A DNA stretch of 64,000 nt. Source: Pseudoips prasinana. Lineage: Eukaryota > Arthropoda > Insecta > Lepidoptera > Nolidae. The position numbers were made by a program, and so were the translations under genes. Below are positions 34,166 through 44,935 of the stretch, piece after piece; the first letter of the stretch is position 1, and every line of letters begins with the position of its first letter. Under the pieces are notes generated by a model, which was given only the letters and a program-made list of their open reading frames with translations, was not told the origin of the DNA and did not search any database. The stretch covers positions 8,369,001 through 8,433,000 of the forward strand of contig OX621241.1 of assembly GCA_951640165.1 (NCBI GenBank), read 5' to 3'.

Positions 34166-34544
34166 CTGATGTTGATTATTATAAGTATTATAATCGCCAT
34201 GAGATACGGATCCCAAATCAAAAAATAAAACAATACAAGCCTCCGTTTGGCACTGAGAGATTGTATGTATAAACAATGATATGTCAGTAGATACATTTGC
34301 GCTACGAAAACCGCCCTTATTACGACGTAAGAACGACTCTATAACAGCTTAGCGTCGACTGTACATACATGCACTTGATTAACTCACTCTGACATTAATC
34401 TGGGCGTGTGAGACTGATCAATCATGAGGTATTCACGCAGGGTTGGGACGGGACGTATGCGACATTCGCTTTACCTTAACGTTCTCTACACTCAGGGTAC
34501 GCGACCTTAAGAAGTTATATCGTCAATTATGAAAGATCCCTATG
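34166..34544. other. Unassigned DNA
   Basis: No gene. CGCTACGAAAACCGCCCTT near 34,291 recurs in reverse complement near 13,157. Confidence 0.3.
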
Positions 34545-34689
34545 CCATAATCGCCACGCTTGGTAAACGGGTTGGCGATCGCAGTAAGATGATCACAGTA
34601 CTCAGTATAACGCTGCTGCCCGTTCTCTGGTATATATTCCCTCTGGTCGTCTGCTACAGCCCCTACGGGATGAGATGGAGTGGTGGTAT

Positions 34690-34690
<1 letters not shown>
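34545..34690 (+). repeat. RTE-linked repeat (family F)
   Basis: ATCGCCACGCTTGGTAAACG, GGTTGGCGATCGCAGTAAGA, CGCTGCTGCCCGTTCTCTGG and CTACGGGATGAGATGGAGTG match the copies at 11.6 kb and 26.4 kb. The (TA)n tract follows directly. Confidence 0.6.

Positions 34691-34693
<3 letters not shown>

Positions 34694-34760
<67 letters not shown>
34694..34760. repeat. (TA)n microsatellite, about 33 copies
   Basis: An uninterrupted alternating AT tract of 67 bp. It yields a spurious poly-(Tyr-Ile) reading frame. The actual length is likely polymorphic. Confidence 0.97.
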
Positions 34761-34761
<1 letters not shown>

Positions 34762-35864
34762 TATATTAAAACAACTACTAAAAGACACTACGTTATTTTT
34801 TACATTTATTTACCAAATACTATTTTTATATTCCACAATATCAATATAAAAATATTAATTGCATTTATAAACCTTTAGGCACAGACATCACGTCGGTTGG
34901 ACTCACGAATAACTACTGTGTGCATTTATACTGTGCTTAAGGTGTATGCTTACTAGACAGGCTCAATTCAATCCAGTTTGAGTTATGTTTAATCAATCTC
35001 ATGCACCGGCAGCGCGCGGTCGCCGCTATATTATTATTATTATAAATGATTCTCACCCGGTGCCTCCTTTGTAACCATATAACCAAGAGTGCATTCGGCA
35101 TTTAAAATATCAATGTAAGTAATGGTAGTCGGTTTTGAGACTTTTTTTTGTAGAGCAACATTCATATACATCGTGTTATTAAGTAACTGTATGCTCTAAC
35201 GTTTACATACCACATATACAAAGTGTAACATAAGTAGTAGATGTAAATTAAGGCGATACACACACTCTTACAAGAATAAAGATCTGTTGATGCATTTATT
35301 ATGGGGTGCTAAGAATTTTTTGAGTTTTGCTCTAACTTGTTTTGTTTGATTAGTTCGGTTTAAGTTACGTTAAGTTATGTTACAAAAAAAATACATACAG
35401 AGTCAAATAAACCACCACTTCCTATTATGAAGTCGGTTAAAAATAGAATATAAATAGACGTGAACAAAAATTAAACACTTTTTTTTTATTAAAATGTATT
35501 CTATACCCTTACAATTGATTAAATTATAAATGTATATACCCCAGCACGCCCTTTGTTTGGAGTTCGAACCTCGACTCAGGCCGGTTAGTGACTCATAATA
35601 CACGAAAACAAGCTTAGCCGATCTATGTGGTACATGCATCGAAAACAAAATCTATGGTGCTAATGCTCCTATAGAACGACACTTACGGCGTAACATAGCT
35701 TGTATAAATGAAAATATACATGATGAAATCGTTCACCTTTAATAATTATGTTTTGGGAGAAAATACGAATTCATTTTATTATAATAACCTAAATGTCACT
35801 AACACCCCTAATTCCAATATTGTGAGAGAACTGTAACTTTTTGATGGGTCGCTTATTTACGAAA
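34761..35864. other. Unassigned DNA
   Basis: No gene. CACTTCCTATTATGAAGTCG and GTTAAAAA near 35,412 form a short motif of lepidopteran dispersed repeats. The minus frame at 35,403-35,648 is not supported. Confidence 0.3.
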
Positions 35865-36156
35865 TATAGCTGTGCCCCGTGGTTTCACCCGTGGTAATCT
35901 TTTCAGTTTCAGAGTTAGGTAAGGTTCTAAGTATGGGGAACCCAAATTGTATTGCGTTTTTCTATATTTGTGTCAAAATCTGAATGCGGTGCACAGAATA
36001 CATCTACTTAACAAATTTCAAGAGTATATAGTTCTTATAGTTTCAGAAAAAAGTGGCGGTGATTTATTTACGGACGGGCAGACAGACAGACATGATGAAT
36101 CCATAAAGGTTCAGTTTTTGGCCATTTCTCTACGGAACCCTAAAAGAATATTTTAA
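35865..36156 (-). mobile_element. Dispersed lepidopteran repeat (family H), partial copy
   Basis: Read on the minus strand it gives TTTTAGGGTTCCGTAGAGAA, then TCATGTCTGTCTGTCTGCCC and GTCCGTAAATAAATCACCGC, then TAAGTAGATGTATTCTGTGC and TTCCCCATACTTAGAA. This follows the order of the full-length copy at 57,155-57,757. The far end (35,870-35,900) has GTGCCCCGTGGTTTCACCCG, a motif found at ends of other lepidopteran repeats, so this may be a chimera of two repeats. A plus frame at 35,947-36,156 is a by-product. Confidence 0.65.
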
Positions 36157-36510
36157 TTTATACAAAAGAATTAAGACTCGATTAAGCTAGTTGTTTATAT
36201 GACCGCATATAAATTGGATGATCCGTTTATACGCTGCGATGTCAGTGACAAAACATTCAAGCTTGTATGTAAAAAAACATCTAGTTTTGTATCAGAGGTG
36301 AATAAAACTCAAAAATATAAGCTCTATTGTTTTTATACTAATTAACTCTTCGCTGAAACGAATGTTTCCATTGAATTAAATACATCAAAAGAAAAGGAAC
36401 GAATGAAACTCCCAAGCGCTTCAGATACTATTTTAATTTTCTAAAATAACAACGAAATGGCTTGGGAGTTCCACAAGTAGATATCATAAGTTTTTTTTTC
36501 TTGTATAATA
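36157..36510. other. Unassigned AT-rich DNA
   Basis: No gene. CTTGGGAGTTCCACAAGTAG near 36,461 and the reverse complement of its CTCCCAAG core near 36,410 form a loose inverted pair. Confidence 0.3.
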
Positions 36511-36605
36511 GCAAGGCAATCGAGCAAGCGGGTTCTGATGGCAACTGGAAAGTGATCACCCTCTCCCATGGACTTTCACAGCGCCAGAAGGGAGCAAGCG
36601 CGTTA
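36511..36605. repeat. Dispersed lepidopteran repeat fragment
   Basis: GCAATCGAGCAAGCGGGTTC, TGATGGCAACTGGAAAGTGA, TCACC, CCCATGGACTTTCACAGCGC and CAAGCGCGTTAC follow a very common lepidopteran repeat (GAGCAAGTGGGTCACCTGAT type) by my recognition; its class is not clear to me. Confidence 0.55.
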
Positions 36606-37995
36606 CTGGATATATAAAACCAAACAAACAGGTTGGCTTCTAGATGGTTTCTCTATTTTACATAAGTTTTGAAAGAATTTTAGCCCAATATCCTCCAGAA
36701 TCAAACCCAAGCAGGTTAATACGGGCGGGAAATGCATAAAAATTAGAAATTAACCGTTGTTAAAGATATTGTTAACGTGGCACAAATTTTATTGAAATCC
36801 TTAGGTCGTTTAAAAAGATAAGTTATTTTAATAAACAAAAATACCGAGTACAAAACCATTAGAAAAGTATAAAATTCTTTCCCTAAAGTTTGTCGCCAAC
36901 TTACTACTTATAGATACATTTTTTTGGTGGATTCTGATTCGGTTTCAGTCTTCAAAAACAGTTAATCTTATATAAGAATCACGATCACGATAACAAAATT
37001 TAGTAAAGCTCAAGAATGCCGATTTAAGAATAACATAATATATTAAAAAGAAATACCTATCGAATTGAAAACGTTCCTCTTATTTGAATTCGGTTAAAAA
37101 TAAGTGGAGACAAATAGAGTTGGTATCTCCGAGGTTGTATGAATAGCCACTCTGGCTAACAGAACATAAGAACTTGGTTAATTAGTACGAGAAATAGGAA
37201 CCATGTTGCCAGAAATAACCTCCAGAATTCGTTTTCATGTCAGTGGGCGTCATAAAAACCCCATTAATGCGGTCATAAAGGGCAGTCGCCTTGTCCGGGT
37301 TCAGTATCACTATAAAACTACGCATTCGAGCAGTGGCGAAGGGTGATCTATTTCTTTAGAGAAGCCGATTGTATACTTTTCAAAAACCCGTTACTTTCAA
37401 CTACAAAAAGTTCTGCACCTTTTAATATCGCTGAACGGATTTATATAATAGCTGAACGGATTATAATGAAACAAAGATTATATCAACCAAATTAGCTAAC
37501 CTAATAAAAGCAATCCATTGACATCGGTCCACTTCATTCAGAGCTATAATGGCATAGAAAGGCTTCAAACTTATAACGTCATAGGCGTAATAAGTTAAAG
37601 CATATTACTTACTATAGTTTACTGTCAGGGGTTAGTAATAAATCAAAATCAAACTCTAGTTTATCGTGATCCCGACAGAAACTAAAAGTGACTAAAGGGC
37701 CGCCTCATGGGTAAGTATAACCTTATAATTGGCGAATGAAGAAAATCCTTAAACGCCGTTGTGTAACTGCTGTCTAGAACATGTACGACTTGTCCGAATG
37801 AAGTAATATTATACTCGAACCATGTCGATACTATTACCATCATTGTTAGTCAGGTAAGATAATTCGTTAATGTACAAGAAAATATTACAAGAAATTAATA
37901 AGAATAACAAAACGCAACACTAATATCACATATAGTTTCCTTATTTAGAAATGTAATTGCTCCCAAAAAACCGAGGCAGAGATTGAAATTTGAAA
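36606..37995. other. Unassigned AT-rich DNA
   Basis: No supportable gene. GCTGAACGGATTTATATAAT and the following GCTGAACGGATTATAATG near 37,430-37,466 form a short local duplication. Confidence 0.3.
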
Positions 37996-38080
37996 TAACA
38001 GTGCGTGCCGATTTTTAAATTATTTTCACTGATGACCCGGTTATCAGTGAAAATTATTTAAAAATCGGCACGCACTGTTA
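37996..38080. repeat. 38-bp palindrome, one mismatch, 9-nt loop
   Basis: 37996-38033 (starting TAACAGTGCGTGCCG) pairs with 38043-38080 at 37 of 38 positions; the loop is GACCCGGTT. Confidence 0.95.
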
Positions 38081-38440
38081 CCATTACTAAAAATAATGTC
38101 GTAGGTAAATAAAGTAATTAGGGTTACATTGGCCCTACGCCACTGCATTCGAGTAAGTATAAGGTATAAGTTACATCCAGTGGAACTTGCTCATGAGAAT
38201 GTTGATTGTGCGCGGACGCGACGCGGCTCAACTCCGAAACCTTACACCTTGAAACCAGATAGTGAGGTGTACAGGTCCGGATTGATCACCACAGCCGGTT
38301 CCACAATCCACGCCTAGAATATAATAGAGTACCATGTAACTTCATTGTTCTCTAAATACGCAGTAACATACAATAATTAATTCTATAGCTATTAAGACTA
38401 CATGTAACAATATATATTCGCATGTCTCTGTAGACAAAAT
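38081..38440. other. Unassigned DNA
   Basis: A 62-residue plus frame (38,129-38,317) has no recognised motif. Confidence 0.3.
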
Positions 38441-38520
38441 GTGTGAACTTAAACCTTATGTAAACATCCTGTATGTACCACGTTTTTAAGCGAAATAAAT
38501 ACTTACTTACTTACTTACTA
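38441..38520 (+). repeat. LINE-like 3' end with (ACTT)n tail
   Basis: GTGTGAACTTAAACC, CTGTATGTACCACG and GAAATAAATACTTACTTACT. A polyadenylation-like AATAAA runs straight into about four ACTT units, as in the intact LINE whose tail is at 54,437-54,450. Only the 3'-most part is recognisable. Confidence 0.5.
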
Positions 38521-38884
38521 CATAAAATTCTTCTGTAGATGCCAGTGGCCCAGGTAATCAATTTTATAAGTCAAACAGATTATGTATATAAAGTGCAACT
38601 AGTAGTAGCATGTAGTACTATGCAACGAGTAAAATAAATGGTTTGGCGCAATTAAAAGAGCTCTATACAGGGTTTTAGGTAAGTGTCAAAATTGGTAATT
38701 CAGAATCTTTTAAGTATACTGTGATCTGTGATGATTAAGACGGAGATGACTCATTACCCAAAACTCGGTATGCCTATGATCCTGAACAACATGCTGAACA
38801 TTAGTTAGAAAAAAAACAAAAAATCGTTGGCACCAAATTCTCGGCCGCTACAGGTTAATCGCGCACACAAACATTTGCTTCAAT
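38521..38884. other. Unassigned AT-rich DNA
   Basis: No gene or repeat recognised. Confidence 0.3.
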
Positions 38885-39135
38885 TTGACTGGCTTGTTGA
38901 TCTGTGGTTAGTGACCCAGTCTGCTAAGCTCGAGGTCGTGGGTTCGATCGCCACCCTTGACAAATCTTTGTGTAATGCGCACGATTATTTATTCAATGTC
39001 GGGGTGTTATTCATTTATAATATGCATCTATTTAAGAACACATACACCAGTATGTTTATCAGTTGTCTGGTTACCATACTACAGGGTCTGGCTAGTTTTG
39101 GATCAGATGGCAGTGTGTTAAGTGACCTAATATAT
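38885..39135 (+). mobile_element. SINE family B-like variant
   Basis: GACTGGCTTGTTGATCTGTG, GTTAGTGACCCAGTCTGCTA, GGTCGTGGGTTCGATCGCCA, TTTGTGTAATGCGCACGATT, TATCAGTTGTCTGGTTACCA and TTTGGATCAGATGGCAGTGT. It matches the copies at 21.3 kb (+) and 57.0 kb (-). The 120-residue frame across it (38,827-39,189) is a by-product. Confidence 0.75.
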
Positions 39136-40764
39136 ATATTTATATTTTTTTGCTGTATTGTAAGTATTGATATTATACTTAGGTATTAATTAACGAAATA
39201 CTATATATATGATGTTAAAAGTAAGTAAATATTTGTCAAAGGGAGAAAAAACGCCGGAGTATACAGCCATTGGGTTAATTATAATGCGTAGACAAGTATT
39301 TCTCATGGTTTAAAAAGTAGAAGCCGTGAAGTATCAGCTTACATGAACTCCTGGCCACCATTAACTAAAGAAAATGGCGTCAAAGTGTAACAAATAATTA
39401 AATTAGAGTTAATTTCCAACGCTTCGGGTAGTAAAAACAGGTTCGGTAATTATTCCAATCACATTTAGTTAAAGGAAGCGTGGCGTGGGTTGGCTTCAAA
39501 GGATATGTTACGTGACAGATTTATGGTAGCCGACGAAAAGGCTCTTTTTACGTGTTTTCACAAAAATATCTATTGTAAGAATAATGGTTTGACCCCAGGG
39601 GCAAAAAGATGGTGTTATAAGCATGATGCACATAATATGTAACCTCAGATACATGCTGACAAAGATTTTTTTGTATGTCAATAATGCATAGTGAAAGTTG
39701 TGCTGATGTATTGTAGAAATTTTGTTAAAATGTTTAACGTTACCAATCTTGGTAGAACCAGAACACTGTGTTCGGCCGACAACCCATCCACCGCGCTCAA
39801 TAAAATTTTATACCTTTCCTTCCTTCAAATGAAATGAGTATTTTCTTGTATTTGGATGCTTTATCTTAAGACTCAGTCTGTGCTTACCATTTTTCTTCTC
39901 TAATTAGTGGAATCAGTAATTTAGATGCTTACCTGTAACAAAAAGCAATGCAAGGTTAGATAAGTTTTGATTAGTACACAGATTAAATATATGTCGGTTA
40001 AGCTAAGTAGCAGATACATATTTACTTAGTTATCTCAAATTTATAAATTTTGTAGGTTAACCAACGAAGACTATTCATAATCGTAAACGTCACGCGGGAC
40101 CCATATTTGCCATAAAAAAAATTACCGAGAGTAACTCGGGCCCAGGCATTATATTATAAGTAATAGTAAGCATAAAAAAGCGATATAAGAGGAAATAAAT
40201 GTCTGTAACCATAACAAGATAGCCTAAAAAGATCATGTTTAAGTTGTTCTAATTGAAATAAGTTAATCCGGAATTTAAGATGCCAAATACAGACAGGTTC
40301 CATAGAATTTGCCAAATGCTAGTTCGAACAAACGACACGATTTCGTCGCCCGACGGAAACACTCTTAACAATCACGAACTGATCGCGCGAATAGCAATAA
40401 AGGACACTCAATAAAGATAAATACATCCGATTGCGAATGCCGCGATGGGTTAAATTCTTTTTTTAAATGAAATTTTCTTTAGCGGCCCGGCGTTGTGCAA
40501 TTTTTTTTCTTAATCATTTTAGATTTTATAAACCCGAATGCCTAACCAGATTTAATTCTATTTTTTAAATTTATTTTCACCGTAGGGAGGGAAGCAATTA
40601 CCATGAGTCTATACCGACCAAAGTTGGGAAGTACGAGTAGCATCTTCCACTCGGTTCTCGGATCAAATAAACACTACTTTCCGAGTATCAGAAATGAAAA
40701 AATTGGTTTCACTTCTACCTGGAGTCCCCAAAGACTGCCCTGCATGTTTTTTTTTATTTGTATT
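39136..40764. other. Unassigned AT-rich DNA
   Basis: No supportable gene. AATAAAATTTTATACC lies near 39,800. The plus frame 40,603-40,866 overlaps the following SINE. Confidence 0.3.
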
Positions 40765-40890
40765 AAAAACAACACCTTTACTAGGGAAATTAAATCCGTG
40801 AATCGCGGAGGCCTTACAAACATGCAATCGACGGACATACGTAGGAGTTCGAGCTGGAGAGTATAACACTAGAGCACTTACCTGACATAG
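40765..40890 (-). mobile_element. SINE family C fragment
   Basis: ACTAGGGAAATTAAATCCGT, GAATCGCGGAGGCCTTACAA, ACATGCAATCGACGGACATA and the terminal CACTAGAGCACTTACC follow family C with an internal deletion that removes most of the body. Confidence 0.65.
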
Positions 40891-41178
40891 AATATCAAGC
40901 CGCTCTAGCCAGTGTGAGTTAGAGCGAGACAATGATATATTCGATGTTGTGTTCTAGCAACTCATCAGTACTCAAGTATCTAAAATATTACTGAGCATAC
41001 CTCTAGTAATTATTATACATACTAATGTCGTGAACCTGGTGTGGGCAAGGTCACCAAGGTCATCTAGGCTAGGCGGGATGTGCCGCTATGACTAAGTGAT
41101 GCCATGCGTGCGACACTTAGATCAAGTGTAGGTTACTGAATCCATTTACTACAAGGACTGCATGCTTTTGACACGATA
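40891..41178. other. Unassigned DNA left of the hAT element
   Basis: No gene or repeat recognised. Confidence 0.3.
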
Positions 41179-41186
41179 GTAACAAG
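41179..41186. repeat. hAT target site duplication, left copy
   Basis: GTAACAAG directly precedes the left terminal inverted repeat and is repeated exactly at 43780-43787. An 8-bp duplication is the hAT superfamily signature. Confidence 0.9.
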
Positions 41187-41201
41187 TAGGGTTGTAACGG
41201 A
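41187..41201. repeat. hAT left terminal inverted repeat
   Basis: TAGGGTTGTAACGGA, a perfect 15-bp match to the reverse complement of 43765-43779. Confidence 0.9.
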
Positions 41202-41344
41202 GGCCTCTTAGCGGAGGCGGAGGCGGATGCGAAGGTGACGGATTTCACCTCCGCGGATGCGGAGGTTAACGGATGCGAATGCGAAGGTCAAAGTGGATGT
41301 GAAAAAATTGTATTTTATGAGTAATATTAATATTTTTTTAATCT

Positions 41345-43585
41345 CAATAAATGAAGAATGATCTGAAAGTGGGGCAATTTCAATTTGACTTCATAGAGAA
41401 GGAGGGACGCTTTATGATGAACTCCTTTTTCAAGAAGCCGGATAACCGCAAATGGACCTGGGTAAGGTAAAACAAAAAACGAGATAGACTTTATTTTGTC
41501 GACGATAAAACAGATGTTCAATGACGTCTTTGTGATCAATACGGTTAAAAGCGGGAGCGATCACAGGCGGGGCTCATTGAACCTTAATGTCAAGCTCCAG
41601 AGGTCCCGACTGATAAAGTCTATGCTCCGACCTCACCCATCCACGTCGAAAACCTGGAAGCTTTCAACTCAAACTGCAAAACCGAGTGGAGTCATACCAC
41701 GACAGGTTCGTAGAAGCTGTCCATACGGCTGGGTCTTTAAGGCCCGCCGTACAAACAGAACCAAAAAGATCTCTGACTAAACCCTGAAGCTAAAGGAAGA
41801 AAGACGGAAAATGGTTTTGACATCCTCTGATGATGTTACCAGATACCGGCAGCTCAACAGACAGATCTAAACAGTCTTTGACGCGCCCAATTAATACAAA
41901 ATGTATTAAGAAGCCATCGAGTGGGACAGTGGCTCTAAAGTGTTAGCAAGAGAACTGTCTGTTGAACAGAGCCAACTGACGAAGCTGAAGACTGAGGATG
42001 GCAGAATAGTCACGTCTAGACCTGAGTTGCTGGGAGAGATCGAGAGGTTCTATGGACAGCTGTATACGAGAACCCAGTCACCTCTCGATAGTTGTGCCTC
42101 AGATCTCAGAGCACGACTAACCCGAGACTTCACCGATGACATCCCGGACTTCAGCATGTGCGAGATAAGAATCCCTCTCAAACAGCTTAAGAACACAAGG
42201 CGCCTGGTGATGATGGAGTTACAGCAAGTTACAGCTTCTAGGTCTTCTACGGGCCCTTCAGAAGTTATTGAACTCCGTCATACTAGAAGGTCAAACGCCA
42301 CAAGTATGGCACAGAGGTGTGGCGGTACTCTTCTTCAAAAAAGGCGAAAAAACCCTCTTGAAGAATTACAGACCCATTACAATGCTGAGCCATGTTTACA
42401 AGTTGTTTTCGAGAGTCATTACAAATCGTCTCGCGCGCAGGTTTGACGACTTCCAGCCTCCCCAACAAGCCGGATTCCATAAAGGCTTTAGTACCATAGA
42501 CCACATAAATAAGACCGAAGAGTATAACCAGCCATTATGCTTAGTGTTTGTGGACTATGAAAAAATATTTGATTCGATCAGAACCTAGGCCGTACTGAGG
42601 TCTCTCCAAAAATGCCAAATCGACTACCGGTATATCGAGGCGTTAAAGTGTTTATATGAAAACGCCACTATGTCAGTGCGACTCCCGGACCGGAACTGGG
42701 AACCTATCCACTTGCAGCGAGGTGTGAGACAGGGAGATGTTATATCTCTGAAACTGTTCACCGCTATATTGGAAGATGTCCACAAGTTTTGGACTGGGAA
42801 GAATTTGGCATCCATGTCAATGGCGACTACATCACCCACCTTCGATTTTCCGACAGTATAGTAGTCATGGCTGAGACCCTAGAAGACCTCGGTACAATTC
42901 TCAATGGCCTCAGGATAGTCTCTCAACAAGTGGGTCTTAAAATTAACATGGATAAGACGAAAATGATGTCGAACATCCATGTGGTTGCACCCACTCTACT
43001 TAAGGTTGGAGACTGCACTCGAAGTTGTAGGGAACTATATTATTTACCTAGGACAGATCATCCAACTAGGTAGGTCCAACTTCGAAAAGGAGGTAAATCA
43101 TAGAATCCAACTCGGCTGGGCAGCGTTTGGGAAGCTACTTAATATCTTCTCGACCCAAATACCGCAATGACTCAAGTCGAAAGTCTTCAACCAGTGTGTG
43201 TTGCCAGTGATGACTAACGGAATAGAGACGTCATCGCTCGCCATGGGTCTTATCAGGCGGCACAAGGTCACCGAAAGAGCAATGGAAAGGGCTATGCTTG
43301 GAGTTTCCCTGCGAGATCGGATTAGAAATGCTGAGGTCCCCAGGCGAACCAAAGTAACCTAATTAACCCGAAGAATTGCCAAGCTGATATGGCAGTGGGC
43401 AGGGCACATAGCTCGTAGAGCCGCGGGCCGCTGGGGCAGAAAGGTTCTCGAGTGGCGAACACGAGCCGGATGATCTTGTGCGAGTTGCTGGATGCCGATA
43501 GCGTAAGACCGGCAATCGTGGATATCTTTGGGGCGGCTTTTGTCCAGCAGTGGGCGTTATTCGGCTGATATGATGATGATGACAA
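41345..43585 (+). pseudogene. RTE-clade LINE ORF2 remnant (endonuclease part plus reverse transcriptase)
   Basis: A 5'-truncated, frameshifted copy of a single RTE-type polyprotein. The endonuclease C-terminal part begins near 41,380 with EKEGRFMMNSFFKKPDNRKW, then SGSDHR and GSLNLNVKLQRSRL. From 41,940: a linker with LKTEDGRIVTSRPELLGEIE. From 42,268: RT motifs KKGEKTLLKNYRPITMLSHV, QAGFHKGFSTIDHI and LVFVDYEKIFDSI (motif A). From 42,715: GVRQGDVISLKLFTA (motif B). Motif C is mutated: LRFSDSIVVMAETLEDL in place of the usual FADD core. The terminal domain continues in other frames to VLPVMTNGIETSSLAMGLIR, AMLGVSLRDRIRN and a final FVQQWALFG at about 43,540, followed by a TGATATGATGATGATGA tail. 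At least five frameshifts or stops are present, so it is inactive. Lepidopteran RTE elements of this kind are abundant. Confidence 0.9.
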
Positions 43586-43764
43586 AGGTAGAATTGATGC
43601 CAAAGGCATTCTCTGCCAGTCGACCTTTGGGTGATGCAGAGATATATAATGATGCCGTAAATAAACCTCCGTTATAACTCCGCAAAAAAACAGCGGAGGC
43701 GGAGGCGGATGCGAAGGTACGATTTCATGCGGAACTTCCGCAGTAACGGAAGCGGAGGCGAAGA

Positions 43765-43779
43765 TCCGTTACAACCCTA
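43765..43779. repeat. hAT right terminal inverted repeat
   Basis: TCCGTTACAACCCTA, the exact reverse complement of the left terminus. Confidence 0.9.
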
Positions 43780-43787
43780 GTAACAAG
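43780..43787. repeat. hAT target site duplication, right copy
   Basis: GTAACAAG, identical to 41179-41186. Confidence 0.9.
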
Positions 43788-44080
43788 ATACTCATAGCCG
43801 CTCGCTCGCACCGATTCGTAAGTGATTGGGGAGGTTAAGCAACTGGGCTCGTGGTCATTCCATAGAGGTTTAATTTCTGAGCTTTGTAGCCATTAGACAA
43901 TATTCGTTAAGCCCTGTCAGAGGCCTAATGGGCGGCTTGAACAACTCTGACATGGGATAACCACTGCCCGCTAAGTAAGTTAGATAGTAAAAATATCGTA
44001 AGAGTACACACAAGAACTATGTATGGCTCTCACAAATATTATCTTGAAACAAGTGAGAACATGAGGTAATAGTAATCTCG
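43788..44080. other. Unassigned DNA
   Basis: No gene or repeat recognised. Confidence 0.3.
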
Positions 44081-44160
44081 CGTTACTCGTGAAATAACAT
44101 CAACTCAAAACATCTTACAAAAGTAAGATGTTTTGAGTTGATGTTATTTCACGAGTAACG
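44081..44160. repeat. Perfect 38-bp palindrome, 4-nt loop
   Basis: 44081-44118 (starting CGTTACTCGTGAAATAACAT) is the exact reverse complement of 44123-44160; the loop is AAAA. It has no mismatch and no recognisable surrounding element. Confidence 0.97.
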
Positions 44161-44679
44161 CCAAAGGCCCGGAGGTAAAAAATTAAATGTGTAGCCTGAT
44201 AGATAAGTAATATAATTTATTACAACACGCCATGCCAGGCTAGGACGGGACGTAAGACGAGACATTAATTTGGAGTCACGAAGCGGGTGCGAATGCAATC
44301 ACCGGCGGGAAGCTCATTCCGCGTGCATCTCCGGGGCTGGGTGCATCGGGGCGCGACTCTGAACTTAAATTAAGGATTCCGAACGTACCGAGTCGGTCGC
44401 ATCGGAACTTGCGCGCCATGTCATCGCGCGAATTTACTCTGTATATGGGCCGCGCATCCGTCAGCCGACGTGTATAGCCGGACTTTCAAACATTACTATA
44501 CTGACGATAATAGCTATAAACGATGTCTAATTCATATAAAATCCATTCGCATCTACACTCTATTCGCTCAAGGTGAAAATATAAAACCAGATACTACCTG
44601 TCCTAACCTATATCAATGTACTTTGTTTGAACATGACAAAAATATATAAATTATGTTGTAATATGCTTTAGCTATTTTT
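44161..44679. other. Unassigned DNA with a GC- and CpG-rich patch
   Basis: 44,270-44,480 is much richer in GC and CpG than its surroundings (for example GGGTGCATCGGGGCGCGACT). It has no long frame or known motif. It could be a host promoter or 5' exon. Confidence 0.35.
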
Positions 44680-44935
44680 AACTTCCGACTCAAAAAGAGA
44701 GGTGTAATAAGTTTGACGTCGATGTCCATCTGTGTTTGTGTCTGTCTGTGGCATCGTAGCTCTCAAACGGATGGATGGATTGGGAAGGAGTATTTTTTTC
44801 ATTTGCTTGCGGTGTTTTTTGGTTTTTCCTTGAGTTTAGCCATATTTGGTTAATATCGGTCCAGTAGTAAAAGAGTATCAACTCCTTTTCAAAATTACGT
44901 AATTTTATAGTGGAGTCGGGGGTTTTCTAACGGTT
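44680..44935 (+). repeat. Dispersed lepidopteran repeat (family D)
   Basis: TTTTTAACTTCCGACTCAAA, AGTTTGACGTCGATGTCCAT, TGTCTGTCTGTGGCATCGTA, CTCTCAAACGGATGG and TATCGGTCCAGTAGTAAAAG recur in order in the copy at 60,320-60,520. I recognise the type, but it has no known coding part. Confidence 0.65.

Larger units (their letters stand above)
41187..43779. mobile_element. Non-autonomous hAT-like transposon interrupted by an RTE LINE
   Basis: TAGGGTTGTAACGGA at 41187-41201 is the exact reverse complement of 43765-43779, and the element is flanked by identical 8-bp duplications. A TAGGG-type terminus and 8-bp duplication indicate hAT. Both arms are rich in GCGGAGGCGGA/TGCGAAGGT motifs: a 26-bp string beginning GCGGAGGCGGAGGCGGATGC occurs at 41211-41236 and again in direct orientation at 43693-43718. 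No transposase is present. Most of the interior (about 41,345-43,585) is a dead RTE LINE. The simplest history is a short non-autonomous hAT that jumped here and later, or earlier in its source copy, received an RTE insertion. Confidence 0.85.

Noticed and set aside
34529..34878. Proteins with long Tyr-Ile repeats
   Set aside because: They are translations of the (TA)n microsatellite.
38827..39189. 120-residue plus-strand protein
   Set aside because: It runs through a SINE and ends in a hydrophobic AT-rich stretch that mimics a membrane segment.
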